Below are positions 12,934 to 25,518 of a stretch of DNA of 64,000 nucleotides, piece after piece. Origin of the DNA: Diprion similis. Lineage: Eukaryota > Arthropoda > Insecta > Hymenoptera > Diprionidae. A program made the position numbers and the translations under genes. The stretch spans positions 18,166,001 to 18,230,000 of the forward strand of contig NC_060112.1 in the NCBI RefSeq assembly GCF_021155765.1. The letters are read 5' to 3'. Numbering within the stretch: the first letter of the stretch is position 1; each line of letters opens with the position of its first letter. The notes beneath the pieces are model-generated. The model worked only from the letters and a program-made list of their open reading frames with translations. It ran no database searches and was not told where the DNA came from.

Positions 12934-13344
12934 GTGTTCTATTTACTCTATTTAAAAATCCCAACTTGTATTTGTAACCGAAATTTTCCGTCAGCAACCG
13001 CCACCATGAAAATGAATGAATTAGGCGGAAAGGCGCGTGAACCACGAACACGTGTTGAACGAAATCGTGTCAGTGGCTGGACGCGAAATGCGGTCTACGT
13101 ACGATTTATGATGCAATCATTTTTACAGCCGTTTCATGATAGAGAAACAGGTGGGTTTGGGGCCTGGCATTTCCTCCGATTACTCCACAGTGAAGAATCT
13201 TTCACTGGATTTGTTAGATTTTTAAAATTCATGAAATACCTTAGTACCGTCTGTGGTCATGCATTCATCCATTTGTGGCCATATCAACTACGTGTAAATG
13301 AGGACATGGCCACAAATGGTACAAAACTGGTAAACCAGGTGTGA
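12934..13344 (+). CDS. Unrecognised open frame, doubtful gene
   Basis: A frame of up to 136 codons. Its internal ATG at 13006 has a good context (GCCACCATGA), followed by MKMNELGGKAREPRTRVER, a basic start. A GTGGGT donor-like site follows ETG near 13150. The frame lies divergently about 0.5 kb from the PISD start, where a second promoter could exist. I recognise no domain, and its later part runs through an inverted repeat (13269-13319). It could be the first exon of a small gene, a non-coding transcript, or chance. Confidence 0.18.
   Translation: MFYLLYLKIPTCICNRNFPSATATMKMNELGGKAREPRTRVERNRVSGWTRNAVYVRFMMQSFLQPFHDRETGGFGAWHFLRLLHSEESFTGFVRFLKFMKYLSTVCGHAFIHLWPYQLRVNEDMATNGTKLVNQV
13269..13319. 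repeat. Perfect 14-bp inverted repeat
   Basis: CCATTTGTGGCCAT at 13269-13282 is followed after 23 bp by its exact reverse complement at 13306-13319. This makes a short stable hairpin. The origin is unknown. Confidence 0.6.
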
Positions 13345-15281
13345 TCGTTGTAAAAATTTTCCTTTTAAACAGTTGATTGTCAATGACTAGAAACAAGTAA
13401 AACATTATACAAAAGCGAGCAAAAATGGTGTAGTGGCCAGAAAGGGTACTTCTACTGCGTGTCAATGCCCTTGGATTTTCGTATTTTTATCCAGCAAAAA
13501 TAATTTAGATTGACTGAAAGCTGGTACTGCAGGGTAATATTTAAATACGCGACAACTTCGAGATTTAAATTTAGTCGGTCGTCGAGAATGGTCGGAAACG
13601 TCCTTTATGATTCATAAGGTTTATCCAGTGAATATGTAACGTACTTGTCAATAAATGAGATTAGAGAATAAAAGGTTACTAGTATAAACAATTAGACATC
13701 CCACAGTTTTATACACTGTGTTGTGCATAGTTCCGTTAACGGAACCCGTTAAACTTGGAAAAAGGGGATGACGTCGGGACTAAGTAGAATAGGTATATAC
13801 GCCGGGTCAATGCGGCATTTACAGTTTCTACACCGGTGTAGAGAAGTTTCAACTCATCAAACAAAGTTTACGTTTTCAACTCTAGCGAAGGGTAATTTGA
13901 ATGCCAAGAACAGAGCATACATTGGTCCATATATTAGTAATTCTCAGAATGTTGTGTGTTAACCTGCAAGAGGGATATCACCCTCCGAAAAACATACCGC
14001 CGTGGCAGCTTTTGAATGAATTACCTGCAAAAAGTAGCTGTAACTATGCATGTATATCCCGATAAACGTCAAGTATAAAATACTTTACACAATAAGTAAT
14101 GCTCTCGGCGCCTGCAGCCGCACGATATCGAGCAAAGTTCCAATAATCGAGCCGCATGTGATATAGTTGTTGTGCTCGCTATTTTATTTATGCTTTCATA
14201 CCGAAGTGTTCAACTCATAGTTCAATTATACGATTGAACATTGAGACGCGTATGCCAACAGGTCTAAGGCGTGTAAGCATGATGTTGTTGCCAACTCCCT
14301 CTCACCCTCGGCTAATCCAAGGAACTTGCTTCAGTAGGTAATGATATACTCGTAACAAGCAATATAACAGCAGTTCTCTATTATCATAATGCATACGTGT
14401 ATAAGATAAGAGAGCCTATGTACGCACAATACAAAATAACAATGATGAGAAAAATATTTGAATGTGTGAGTGCGTAATTGCAGACAGCACGTATGCACGC
14501 ATAACGTGTCATTGATCCCCTGCTGTTGCATACATATACGTAATCCGATAGGAATAATTGAATAAAAAATAAATATACTTCATTCCGAACGATTCCCAAG
14601 ATTATTAATTAATTGCCGTGTTACGACGTGAAAATTATACGTTGTACGCGGGCATCAGCCTGCAGTTTCGTCGTTTGTTCTACCTGCCTACGTTAAAATC
14701 GGGGGCGCGGAAGCACAAAAAGGCTTCTGAAAACGAGTTTTCTGTTTCCGATGTTTAGTCGCGTGCAAGTGTGCACGTATACGTGCATCGTGCGTGGACC
14801 ATCCGCGACGTGTATTGGTTTCGGAATACATACGAGGTATTGGAGGCACCAACAGCGCATGGCCAGTCTTTGTCACGAGGCAGGTGCGCAGGTGCGCATC
14901 TGGTGGCTCCCCGTCGCGGCAGGTGAACACCGAACGCAGCCCCCTCGGTTCCCCTCGGTTCCCCTCGGTCACCGTCGGCTATCCGACTCGTCATTCCATT
15001 GTTTTCTCCGAGTTTGTGTGTACGATTCGTGGAGTTCGTACCGTTCGTACAGGGCTGTCCGCTGTAGGTTCGTGGTGTTGGAGTGGGGTTCGGGCCAGCC
15101 GGGAGTATCGTTGATCCACAAGTGTCATAAAACTGATTAGCGAATCAATGGAGTAAAATAAGAGCGAAACGGAGGCTGGTATAGGTGTCGATGTGTCATC
15201 CGTGTCCAGTGAGGTTATTGGCAGCAATATTAGCAGCGTGATTACATCAACACAATCGCGTGGAACAATAGAGGTGAAATT
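13345..15281. other. 5' flank and likely 5' UTR of the RhoU-like gene
   Basis: The left part is AT-rich. From about 14640 the sequence becomes GC- and CG-richer up to the ATG at 15282, as expected for promoter and leader. A short direct repeat, CCCTCGGTT, occurs about three times near 14940-14966. Reading frames here on both strands are compositional shadows. No supported gene lies between PISD and RhoU. Confidence 0.45.
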
Positions 15282-18200
15282 ATGCCACCCTCGTCTCACT
15301 CGAATTGGACGAAACCGCTGCTGAAGGGTGGCCAGATGATGCAGATGCAGGTAAAACGGGCCGCCGGATCGACAACCCAGAATGGTGCTTCCGGAGATCA
15401 CGCTCCCCTTGATCGGAGAATTAAAGTTGTTCTCGTCGGCGACGGTGCCGTGGGGAAAACTAGCCTCGTCGTTTCATATTCGACTAATGGTTTCCCCGGC
15501 GAATACGTTCCCACGGCCTTCGATAATTACAACGGTAAGCCTTGCTACTCTCAGCTTACTTATCGCTCGTCGTATCTGCTGTACGGGTTTTAATCCTGTT
15601 TTTTCATATTTTTGCTAAATTTTACTCTTTCACCAACTCTCCGGGATCATTCTGTCAAATATTTGCCGAGCAAGTTAATTTTAGTCTCACGTTATACGCA
15701 CGGTAATCAGGTACTTTTATATTTAACTTCTACTTTTTTGATACGTTCAAATCTCGATTCAAATATTGTCTGATCCTTGTCTTTTTTTTATTTTTCTGCT
15801 CTTTACTTACCTAATAAAACGTTTTGAGGTAAGAAAAAAATGTCCTAAATATCAAATCATTTTGGATCACCAGCTATCGTTGATTATTTCTGGTTTTTCC
15901 TTACATTCAATCAGAAAAGTTAGGAAGTTTAACCAAGGAATTGAAGTTTAACATAACTTATAATAACTGCTAAACTGTTGGAATATTTTTGTTACAAGCT
16001 CAGGATCCAATATTATCAACATTATATTTCATTCAGTTTTATATTGAACTTAGATATTATCACAGTAAAATTCCCATGTAATTTCACAATCAATGAATCA
16101 CACGAAACAGATTTTTTGTTCCGTATCATTTTTCGTTAATTAGATTGAAAGTTTGACTTGAAATGCATCAATTTTTTTCATATGCAATTAATTAACATTA
16201 TCAAAATTGTCAGAATGAAAAACACCTTTTATTTGAATAATTTGTACACATCTGACAATTTTTACAAAAAAATTTCACTTTTATATTTGAACAAATGCAG
16301 TTTAATTTTCGTCATAGTTGAGACCATATTGATCGGTAGTAAAATAAAGCAAAATTATTAGCATTTTTTGTTACTGAATGAACGTGATATATATACATTA
16401 CTGTTTCACTTTGTGACATAATGTCATAACAGTTAAAAGCCATATGAGTTGTAAAGATGCTGTATGTGTGGCAGTATTTACAGCATTTTGATTAATGATT
16501 GCTAAGCTTCTATACAGTAATAATTTCAAATATATGGTACAAAAATTTTATGATTTAAACTTTTGATCACATTGAAATAACACAGTGAATATTGAGCTGT
16601 GATAAATAATGCACAGTTGAGTAATGTCTGACAAGTACGTAAAAACACATAACTTGGACAATTAAAATTTCCAATTCGGCTCTCCACTTAGTTCAACAAG
16701 TGTTTTGTCACTATTTACTCATAGTCATTCTATGATATCTCGTCAATTGGTTTTCGGCTGTTTCACTGGCTATGTTTGAGTGACACTAATTACTATTTGC
16801 TCGGCTTAGAAGTTTGAGCTTCTTGACAATGTACAAACACATGCATTTCTATATTTTTAGTTGTTGTCAATGTCGATGGACAGCCTGTGAACGTTCAGCT
16901 ATGTGACACAGCAGGACAAGACGACTTCGACCCTCTGCGATCGCTATGCTATCCAGAGACAGATGTATTTCTGGTTTGCTTCAGTGTTGTAAATCCGTCG
17001 TCTTATCATAGCGTTGCAACTAGATGGGTTGAAGAAGTGCGTAAGAATTGTCCGAATGCTCCAATTATTCTGGTGAGTTACATTACTTAAGGCTTTCTGA
17101 AATGCCTCTATTGCAAAAAGTAAATCGTGCATGAATTTTATCCCTTTCATATTTTCAAATGAAATCACAAGACAAAATTTCACTGAAAGTGCATACTAGT
17201 CTCAAGTGAAAAACGAATACAGAGAGAAAATCATAGTTGGAGATTGATCATGCATGTGAACTATCGACGGATATGGTTATTTTAATTAATGAAGAGTGCA
17301 CGCAATGGAGCAAATAAATTAAAAGTCATTTAGTGTTTTCTTCGTATGAATGAGATGATTGTTCTGTGTGGTAAAACTTGTAATCTTTTGTGAAGATTAC
17401 AGTATATTTTGATTATGAAATAACCTACTGATAGCGCAACAAAGAAAACTCGAACAAATACATACCCAACTATCTCATTAAGAGTGGCAAATAATAAATA
17501 TATCTGAGACAGAGGTTTTAGGGAACACCTGGAAAAACCTGGAACACCTGGGAAAATTTGGGGAATTTCTTACAGCAGGAAAAAGTTAAGGAAAAGTCGG
17601 GAATTTTGAAAATAAGACTGGAATTTTGAGTCTGTCAAAGAAACAAACTCGTTCTTATACAAATTACTATCAATCTAAAAAAAAAAACATTGTACTTAAA
17701 ATTTTGTTTCAACGCACCACTTCATACATTCTATGTATATCACTTAATACCAAACCTTCTTTCGTTTTTTTTCTCACGGAAAATAGCAAGCTGTTTTTGT
17801 AAATTGATAGTCAGATAGTAAGATATTTACTAGGTAATACTGAAGATATTAGTATTAATATGTAAAAAAAAGTCATTATTCAGCGGTATATTTCTTAAAA
17901 GGTTACTGGAAAAATACTTTTTTCAGACTGAAATACCTGGAACAGTTGGGGAATTTTAGATTCCAGAAAGCATACGAACCCTGTTTAGTAACTGTACATC
18001 AGGTTTTGTAATTAACATCTTTGTCTGGAAGCTTCGATTTTTTGTCAAATGTCGCCACGTATAATTTGAAATGTACCTTCATTTGAATGCAACCCTTCTG
18101 TATAGTCCGATTATTCTAAAAAGTTGATAATCCACCATGTTACCTTTCTGATATTAAATCATTCGATAGGAAATGTGATATTTGGCTGTGGGAGTATATC

Positions 18201-19729
18201 AGATTTAGATAAAAAGTAATTTCTCAATCACTGACTAGATAGATCTACGCAATACATTTTCACGTAATAGCCTTCAATACTAGATGTATACCTACTGTGA
18301 TTACATTGACATAATTTGATTGAAATATAAGTCGCTCAAAACGGGAGGGCAAATCGAGTAGATTAATAATTCAATTTCTGCTTCATTCACGATAAAAAGT
18401 GTACTCATTGAAGTTCAGAAAGCTTTACTTTCAAAAATGAATTTAAGTAAATCACTTCATAAGATTCTGATCCACTTTTATATAATCGAAATTTAATATG
18501 TTAAAAATATTCCTCAAGACAGTACTCAAATATGTACGCATTTTATTTCAAAGACATCAAACTTACTAATGTTGAATTAATGAATCATTAATCTAAAAAA
18601 TTACTGTTACGCAACTTTGGATTGGTTTCGAATAACATGGTTAGGCGATGGTCAGGAAAAACTGAGAAGTCAGAGAAAAGTTAGAAAATTGAAAAGTAGT
18701 CAGGGAACTCTGAGAAAAGGTAAGAAACTTTTTAATTAGTTCGGGAATTAATGTTATACACTATTAAAAATGCGTTATTGTATTAGCATTAATGAATTGA
18801 CACCTCATTTTATTTCCATATCTTTCATCCAAAAACTACTCACCAACTACTCGAATTTCGGATAAAATTGCGAATAATTTATTTCAACAGTCTTGATGTA
18901 TAAAAGTGATTCAATCGGTTGGAAGGAAATTATCTACAAATTAGACTATCAATATGTTCCTTGAGAAAATCTGCGACTGACACGATTTTTACTTTTAATT
19001 TTAAAACTTGTCGTTTCAACTGACAGCCGTTTGAAATTGGTCAATCTGGTAGCATCTGATGGCTCAGGACAGCTGCCGAGCGCAGGACAGTCAAATGTAA
19101 ATTGGACGGTCCAATGTAAATCGGACAGTTAAATGGCGATCAAATGTAAATTGTAAACGACAAATTTCCCATCAAAAGTAGAAATTTTTTCAGTTGCATG
19201 TTTTCACGAGGAACGCGAGGAAACATGCAACACGGAGACAAAAAAATTTCGGCATTGGTGGAATGATCTATGCCAAAATAATACCTGTATTCTTTGTGAA
19301 TGTCACATCGAAAGATGTTTAGTCTATTGAACACATAAAAAAATGTTAAACGAATGTTGTTGAATTGTTGATTTCTCTTGTTGGTGAATTGACAGTCTAA
19401 AAGTTTAATACTTTTTCTTGTTTTAGGTGGGCACAAAAAGCGATCTAAGATCAGATGTTCAACTAATGTTACAATTAGCAAGATATGGACAGGGACCAAT
19501 TACAGCAATCCAAGGTCATCAACTAGCTCAACGATTAGGTGCTGTGAGCTATGTTGAAACCTCAGCGCTAACTCAGCAGGAATTGAAGGAGGCCTTTGAT
19601 CAAGCAATAGTTAGTGCATTGAGTACACGACGTGGTGGTGCCAGTTTAGTCTACCGGCGTAGAAAACCACCACCATTCTGGCGCAGATGGCTGTGTTGTT
19701 GGGAAAGACAGCGGTCTTCCGACGCGTAA
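15282..19729 (+). CDS. RhoU: Atypical Rho GTPase of the RhoU/RhoV (Wrch) class, 255 aa
   Basis: Exons 15282-15534, 16861-17072 and 19427-19729 join in phase into a Rho-family GTPase. An extended N-terminus of about 46 residues precedes the G domain, as in RhoU/RhoV. Visible motifs: P-loop GDGAVGKT (53-60), switch [11 protein letters not shown], switch [14 protein letters not shown] (Gln about 104 present), TKSD in the guanine pocket, and ETSALTQ. The phrases [15 protein letters not shown] and [16 protein letters not shown] are RhoU-like. The C-terminus is [20 protein letters not shown]: two cysteines after a basic-aromatic stretch but no CAAX box. Vertebrate RhoU ends in a palmitoylated CCFV, so palmitate anchoring at this CC pair is likely; the 10-residue extension after it is unusual. 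Such proteins act on actin, adhesion and polarity, exchange nucleotide fast, and are mainly controlled by expression. Length matches human RhoU (258 aa). Confidence 0.93.
17515..17965. repeat. Degenerate purine-rich repeats in RhoU intron 2
   Basis: Short related phrases recur: GGAACACCTGG, GGAAAAACCTGG, TGGGGAATTT and CTGGAACAGTTGGGGAATTTT. A second patch with GTCAGGAAAAACTGAGAAGTCAG-type phrases lies near 18650-18735. These are old minisatellite-like or transposon-derived remnants with no coding content. A third patch near 19075-19150 repeats a CAAATGTAAATTGGAC unit about three times, imperfectly. Confidence 0.45.
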
Positions 19730-20855
19730 AAATTTACATTTAGACTCTCTAGATTTTCACTGTGATCAACCGTGGCTGCCTTGCCGTCAGAATCGTTTCG
19801 TCTCCTTAAAACCTTTTATTGAAATTTTGACATAGCTGAACAATTTCGGATGTATAATAGAATCAAAATATTGTTGAATAATGCGGAATCACGTTGCAAA
19901 TGAAAACTCTTATGCAAAGTACGTGTAAAAACTGTATGTCGAGGCGAAAAGGTGTCTTAGTTAACATGCAGGACGAAATGCAGTTTCAAGTTTTTAGTGT
20001 TGTGAAAAAAAATTCAATTTGTGACCTCAGTATCAGTTGATTCTGCATGGAATGTTAAATTGTATATATCAAATTGAATGATTTTAAAGGTTAGTGATCA
20101 ACGTGATATAAAAATAGCTAAATTATTACCAAGAAAGGTGGATATTAAAACTAGTATTGTGTTCAAATTACGCGTTAAAAACTATTCTATAATATTTCTT
20201 GGTTGTATATTGGTCGTAATTCTTGATGGTTGTCTTCCAATACCCGGATTATTATAAATTATTAGTCTCTTATTGTTATTGGATCATTTGTTTTTCGTGT
20301 AGGTATAAGTATTAGAGAAGTTTTTACGTGATAAAATATGGACATGCTATTTGAAAGAATTAATAATCAATTTTTCTATCATTTGCTACTTGTGAAGTCA
20401 TTACATGTTGCATGTCGGTGATTTACTTGCCTGTACTTTATCTTGAGATTCAGGTTATTGAATACACTAACGATTCTTTATTTACCAACTATAAGTATCA
20501 AATGATTATTATTTATAAGTTAGGTAGCTACTGCTGAAAAAATACAGGGTTGTTATGTTGAACTTATTCAAGAATTTCGGCATTTGTAAAGTGAGTTGTT
20601 ACGAGAAATATGTGAAATATTATGTCGATTGATAGATGACGTTGAACAGATTCTGACGGTTGGGTTTAGGCCTCTCTTAACAATATTCCTGATGCCTGTA
20701 CTGGCGTAATTTATTATTCTTGTATTACTTGTATTTTATGTATCCCCCTCCCCCCTTATTCTAGAGTATTGGCAACTCGCCGGTTGTGATTTATTTATGA
20801 ATGATGCAGAGGCTATTCTTACTTCTATTGAAATAAATTCTAAAATATGTTACGT
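19730..20855 (+). other. Likely 3' UTR of the RhoU-like gene
   Basis: About 1.1 kb of AT-rich sequence after the stop codon. A canonical AATAAA at 20832-20837 is followed by a T-rich stretch, which fits a cleavage and polyadenylation site. No competing frame of note lies in it. Confidence 0.45.
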
Positions 20856-22242
20856 TTTTTTGACTACTACATTACATTTAACAATGCAACGTAATTATTA
20901 TTAAATTGTAGACATGTTTTTTGACTGCGCAACAAGTATTTACAGCTTTCGGTTTATCTGCAATTTGTGCATTTTTTTTTTTTTTTTTTTTTGTTATGGC
21001 TAATCACAAAATGTCAATAACTTGAAGCCAATATAATAAGTTACAAGATAGCCCTTTATTGATGCATAATGCCTAAAATTCAATGCAATATTCCATATAT
21101 TACAGATATTTACACATAACTAGGAATTTAAATACAGTAGTTTGGTACTGGTGTATCGAATTGAACAAGACTATATGATTAAGACAGTAAAAACACAAAT
21201 TTTTCCAATTTTGAGATGGTGAACAAATTTTGTCTATGTGTGCGTGAAATTCTGTTCGTGTAACGGTGACTATTGTTTACAAAATTGCACCTTTGAGCAT
21301 CTCTTTATATAGTATTATTAAGATTACCGATTAACTATGTGTATATTTATATATATATACATCTATAATACTATATAATATACATATATTATTCTTATTC
21401 TTTCATATTTAATGCTAGAAATTTTAAGAATGTAAAATATTTAAGGGAAAAATTTCAGACTGAGGAGCTGTCACAATGAATAATGCATATTGTTTAATAT
21501 TAGTATGTGTCTACTCTTGATAGTAAAGCACATGGTATTTTTATAACTCATTATTGTTCTTTATACATACATGTAAAAAAAGAAATCATATCCCTACTAA
21601 AAAAATCAGCTAGATTACTAAAATTTTGCACTTCCATCGCGTTGAAATAGCAAAACTAACGCAAAATTAACCCGTTATAGAAATATCCTATGGAACTTTG
21701 CATATCGTTTACTTGGTCGGTTTTTTTACTGTCGGAAAATATCTCAGTGAAAAATGCCAAAATTTCGCTAATGTTAAATAGAAATAAATCAATCTATGCT
21801 AAATCCAATCAAATCACATTCGTATTTGGCGGACTGTGCCATAACAAAATATATACTACATAGAAATTCCGCGTGACCCTAATTAGGGCTCCCATATGAT
21901 TAGCGCGAATAGCACATATAGTTTCTCACATTTAATGGCCTTTCATTTAATCCCCACTATTTGACAAGCCGGCTACTTCTATTCGACTACCGATGTAGGT
22001 AATGCAATCCTGTTCAACATATGTGGTTTAATTTACAGAAGAAGGTGGAGCTTCTACAGCAGATTCAGGTATGTCGAAATGTAGCTAGAGTTAGTATTCT
22101 TTTTTGCAGTAATAGTTTACAGCATCAATTTCAATTTCGGGAGAACTGTGTAGGCAATTTCCAATATCTCGTACGATGCAATCGTGGCAATTCGTATTCC
22201 GAGAAATATAGATTCTATCTTTCAGCTGTTAAGTATCGAAGG
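20856..22242. other. Intergenic region with a 21-nt T run
   Basis: AT-rich. The T run spans 20972-20992 and a TA-rich microsatellite-like patch lies near 21340-21390. The last 200 bp are probably the leader of the next gene: the frame upstream of its ATG is open to about 22021 and follows a TTTACAG acceptor-like word, so an upstream exon is possible. Confidence 0.4.
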
Positions 22243-23047
22243 ATGCGCGTACTTGTCCATAACCTTAGAGCATACAGACGTCACGAGAGATTTTTCTCCA
22301 CTACGCATCATTTTTCTTCTCATCCTCTTTGTAACGAACAAACGAAATTCAGAGACCGCGAAGACATGAAGACTGTGGTATCCGATCCTTGGATTAATAG
22401 CGAAAACTCATGTCCTCGGTTAGATTCAGAGGGGAATCATTTCGAAGATTGTTTTGTCGAGAATAGAACCGAAGAGACTAAATTGCCTGATTCGGAACAA
22501 TATTTACAAAGTCTCTGTAAGTTTGTACGGTCTATCTTTCATTTTACGCTACCATAGATTAATATTTGTGGCGCAATTTTTCTATCGTTATTTCTGACTC
22601 GTAATCCGACGGATTTTCTTTACATTTGTTTCATTAGATTCAAAACTACGAGCTGTGCAAGGTGGATCCTCCAAAAAGGACCTTGTCAAATCTTTGACAG
22701 CTGTCAAAGAGGACTGTATCGCGAGAATATTGACCGAAGGTTGTCAAGCCCAAACCGAAGAAGAATCTGAGCTTGCTGCTAATCCGTTGGTACGACACAT
22801 CGCTCCGCATTTGCAGGTCAGTTACAAAGCTTATCGGCGGTGAAAGGAGTAAAAATTGCATTCAAATAAACAACCTAGCGTCTTTTGGGAGTGGAGTAAT
22901 AATCTTTGAACCTGAATCTTTTGTTCTTAAATTATGAATTTTATGCTTTTGCAGGCATTGACTGCTAGTGAATTGGTACAGCTACTAAAAGCAGACGTTC
23001 TCCAAGCTGTAACGGATCAACAAAACGATCAACCAACTTCAGAATAA
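22243..23047 (+). CDS. Unrecognised small protein with mitochondrial-type N-terminus, 3 exons, 181 aa
   Basis: Exons 22243-22516, 22638-22816 and 22955-23047 join in phase with GTAAGT and GTCAGT donors. The N-terminus MRVLVHNLRAYRRHERFFS is Arg-rich and free of acidic residues, like a mitochondrial presequence. The middle is acidic and polar. The C-terminal half (KKDLVKSLTAVKEDCIARI, then NPLVRHIAPHLQALTASEL and VQLLKADVLQAV) looks helical. No domain is recognised and no membrane segment is seen. The frame is also open upstream of the chosen ATG; I chose this ATG for the presequence-like start. The stop TAA lies inside AATAAA and is only 39 nt from the ATG of sepiapterin reductase 1, in the same frame. 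That spacing suggests a shared transcript. Function unknown. Confidence 0.6.
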
Positions 23048-23086
23048 AAACTTATTATTACCGTAAATAGATTTATCAACTTCATC

Positions 23087-24057
23087 ATGTCCGTGCCATT
23101 ATTATCTGGTAAAGTTTTTCTCCTCGTTACTGGTGCCAGCCAGGGAATTGGTAAACAAATAACAGAGTCATTCGCTACCTTGTTGGGAAACGGATCGGTG
23201 GTACTTTTAATTGCGAGAAATAAAAATGCCTTGAAAGAAACAGCACAGAAGTTACCGAAAAGCCTAAGCGTTCATACAGCAAGTATGGATCTCAGTGTGG
23301 CAACGGCGGATGAATTAAAAGGTAAGCAATTATGAAAGGAATCAGGGATACATGGCCATTGTAACTTTCCATCTACATCAGGGCCTGTTTTATTACTTGC
23401 AGATGTTGTTTGCAAAGCCTTGGGTTCTGAAAGTGCGACACAATTTGAGAAGGCTGTAATTGTTCATAACGCCGGATCACTTGGTGATGTTTCAAAGCCA
23501 GCTAATGACATGAAAGATTTTGAAATCTGGCGCAACTACTATAATCTCAATGTCTTCTCCCCGGCCATTTTGAATGGAGTGTTTATGGAATTGTTCAATA
23601 AAGAAACAAAAGTTACAAGACTTGTTGTCAACATTACATCTTTGTGTGGTATTCAACCATGTAAATCATTGGCGTACTATTGTACTGGAAAAGCTGCCAG
23701 GGAGATGTTCTTTAAGGTATATATCAGGATAAAATTAGTCTAATATCTAATACATCATTTTGAAATTTGTACCGTGCGCTAATCCATTAAAAAATCTTTC
23801 AGGTTTTTGCTATTGAAAATCCTCAAGTAAATGTGTTAAATTATTCACCGGGACCTGTTGAAACCGATATGCAAGAAGTGCTACGCAATAATCTGGGAGA
23901 TGCAGATGGTAAGAAAACATTCAACGATATTAAAGCCAGCGGTTCAGTTTTGACGACAGAACAAACAATAAATCGTCTTATGGAAATACTCAAGTTACAA
24001 AACTACAAGTCTGGTGATCATGTTGATTATTATGACAAACAAGATCTGAAGCAGTAA
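23087..24057 (+). CDS. SPR: Sepiapterin reductase, copy 1 of a tandem triplet, 267 aa
   Basis: A short-chain dehydrogenase that makes the last NADPH-dependent reductions in tetrahydrobiopterin synthesis, in the cytosol. Exons 23087-23321 (235 nt), 23403-23716 (314 nt) and 23803-24057. Visible: the nucleotide-binding TGASQGIG (15-22), LLIARN for NADPH, HNAGSLGD, and the catalytic triad Ser158 (NITS), Tyr171 and Lys175 (YCTGK). After NYSPGPVETDM comes the C-terminal HVD with Asp258. All of these fall at the positions known from mouse SPR (Ser158, Tyr171, Lys175, and Asp258, which anchors the pterin), so the enzyme should be active. The ATG is 39 nt after the stop of the preceding gene, leaving almost no room for its own promoter unless that lies within the upstream gene. 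Confidence 0.94.
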
Positions 24058-25518
24058 GATATGGCAATTATTTTACATCAGAAAAAATAACATTATGAAA
24101 GTCATGTATTGGTGAAGAATAAGTTGACAGTGAAGCATCAATACAAGCCTAGTCAATAGATGCCGGTTCCCCTACATTTCCCCGCCATACACGTCTTCGG
24201 GCTTCCCTCACAAACGCGATTGGAACAGTTAACGTGCATGGCATCGACGTGGTTGGGGCTCACTAGGGGTTGCAGCAACCTCGCAACGTTAAAGAGTTGG
24301 AATGATTATTAAAAATTAAAGCTTAACAGTTTGAATTTAATGTGGATCTGATTTCCTAGCGAGACGCAATTCTTCTAATAGATGAATGACATCATTGCTG
24401 TGTCTGATACTAAAAAATAATTATAATAAATTGAGTAATATTACACAAACGATTGATTGAAATTATCTCAAATGTCATTTTGAAGATGATGCTCTAAATA
24501 AGATTGGTTCATTTAGATTGAAAATCGAATAAATTCACTAATTTACTCCTTAATTGAATGAATCCACTAATTCACTCTTTAATTGATATTCACACCGTTG
24601 TATAAGCCTATTATTATTTACACTTCGATTTCTGCGGAAGTTCAATGGTTCTCCGGATCAATTATTACCAATCAACCTTGGTTCCATTGTCATTCTTTGC
24701 CACATTTGCGCCTGCTATTTTCATTCCTTACTCGAATCTTACAATTATTATTTCGCAATCTGTATTCCACTATTACCGGACTATATTCGATGTATGAAAG
24801 TTATTGGTTCTGCTATCACTGGAACACTTCTTCTATTTTAGTTATTCTACTGCTTACTGGTCCATATTGTAGTGTACTACATTATCGATGTTACAGACTT
24901 ATTAAACAGTGCTAGTTCGCTTTGTATAGCGTCACTTGTGTTTAGCCATACTTGACTGATACACTTCCTGCCTCTTCATTCTTCCGCATGTGATCCTCAA
25001 TAGAAGCACACGTGTTCCTAACCAACTGCACTAATAAATATATATATTGACTTATTAAACTACTAAGACTGTGTAATTATTGATACCGACACTCGGACAT
25101 CACACATATAAATTATAAAAGAAATGGAAAAAATTTATTTATTTAATCCATTGTTATCCACTGCAAATTAACAAGTAAGTATATTTTCCATATTATAGCT
25201 GACAGTTGTTATACACAGTGAAGGTTGAATATGTGTCTTTATAGTCTCTCTATGCTGAAGTATAAATAAATCTAAAATAAGCAGGAAACCAACATTGAAT
25301 ATATACCTACTACAACTTTCTGCGAGCTAATCCTCGACTGTTATCCAACAGGTCTGACGACAATCTGTTAAGTATCTGTTGATATGCGATCACTTTGACA
25401 AATTCAAGTGAACAGCTCGACACTCTCAGTGTGTTAACATAATCAATTGTACTTGAATCTATATCAGCAGGCTTTACTCGTAGACATTACCAGAACACAC
25501 CTTGAATATCGGTACAAC
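24058..25518. other. Spacer between sepiapterin reductase copies 1 and 2
   Basis: A GC-richer patch near 24160-24300 is surrounded by AT-rich sequence. A 110-codon frame at 24583-24915 is low in complexity, has no recognisable domain, and is not called. The stretch before 25519 should contain the promoter of copy 2. Confidence 0.4.

Noticed and set aside
24583-24915. 110-codon open frame between sepiapterin reductase copies 1 and 2
   Set aside because: Tyr/Leu/Ser-rich low-complexity translation, no family resemblance, no Kozak or splice support.
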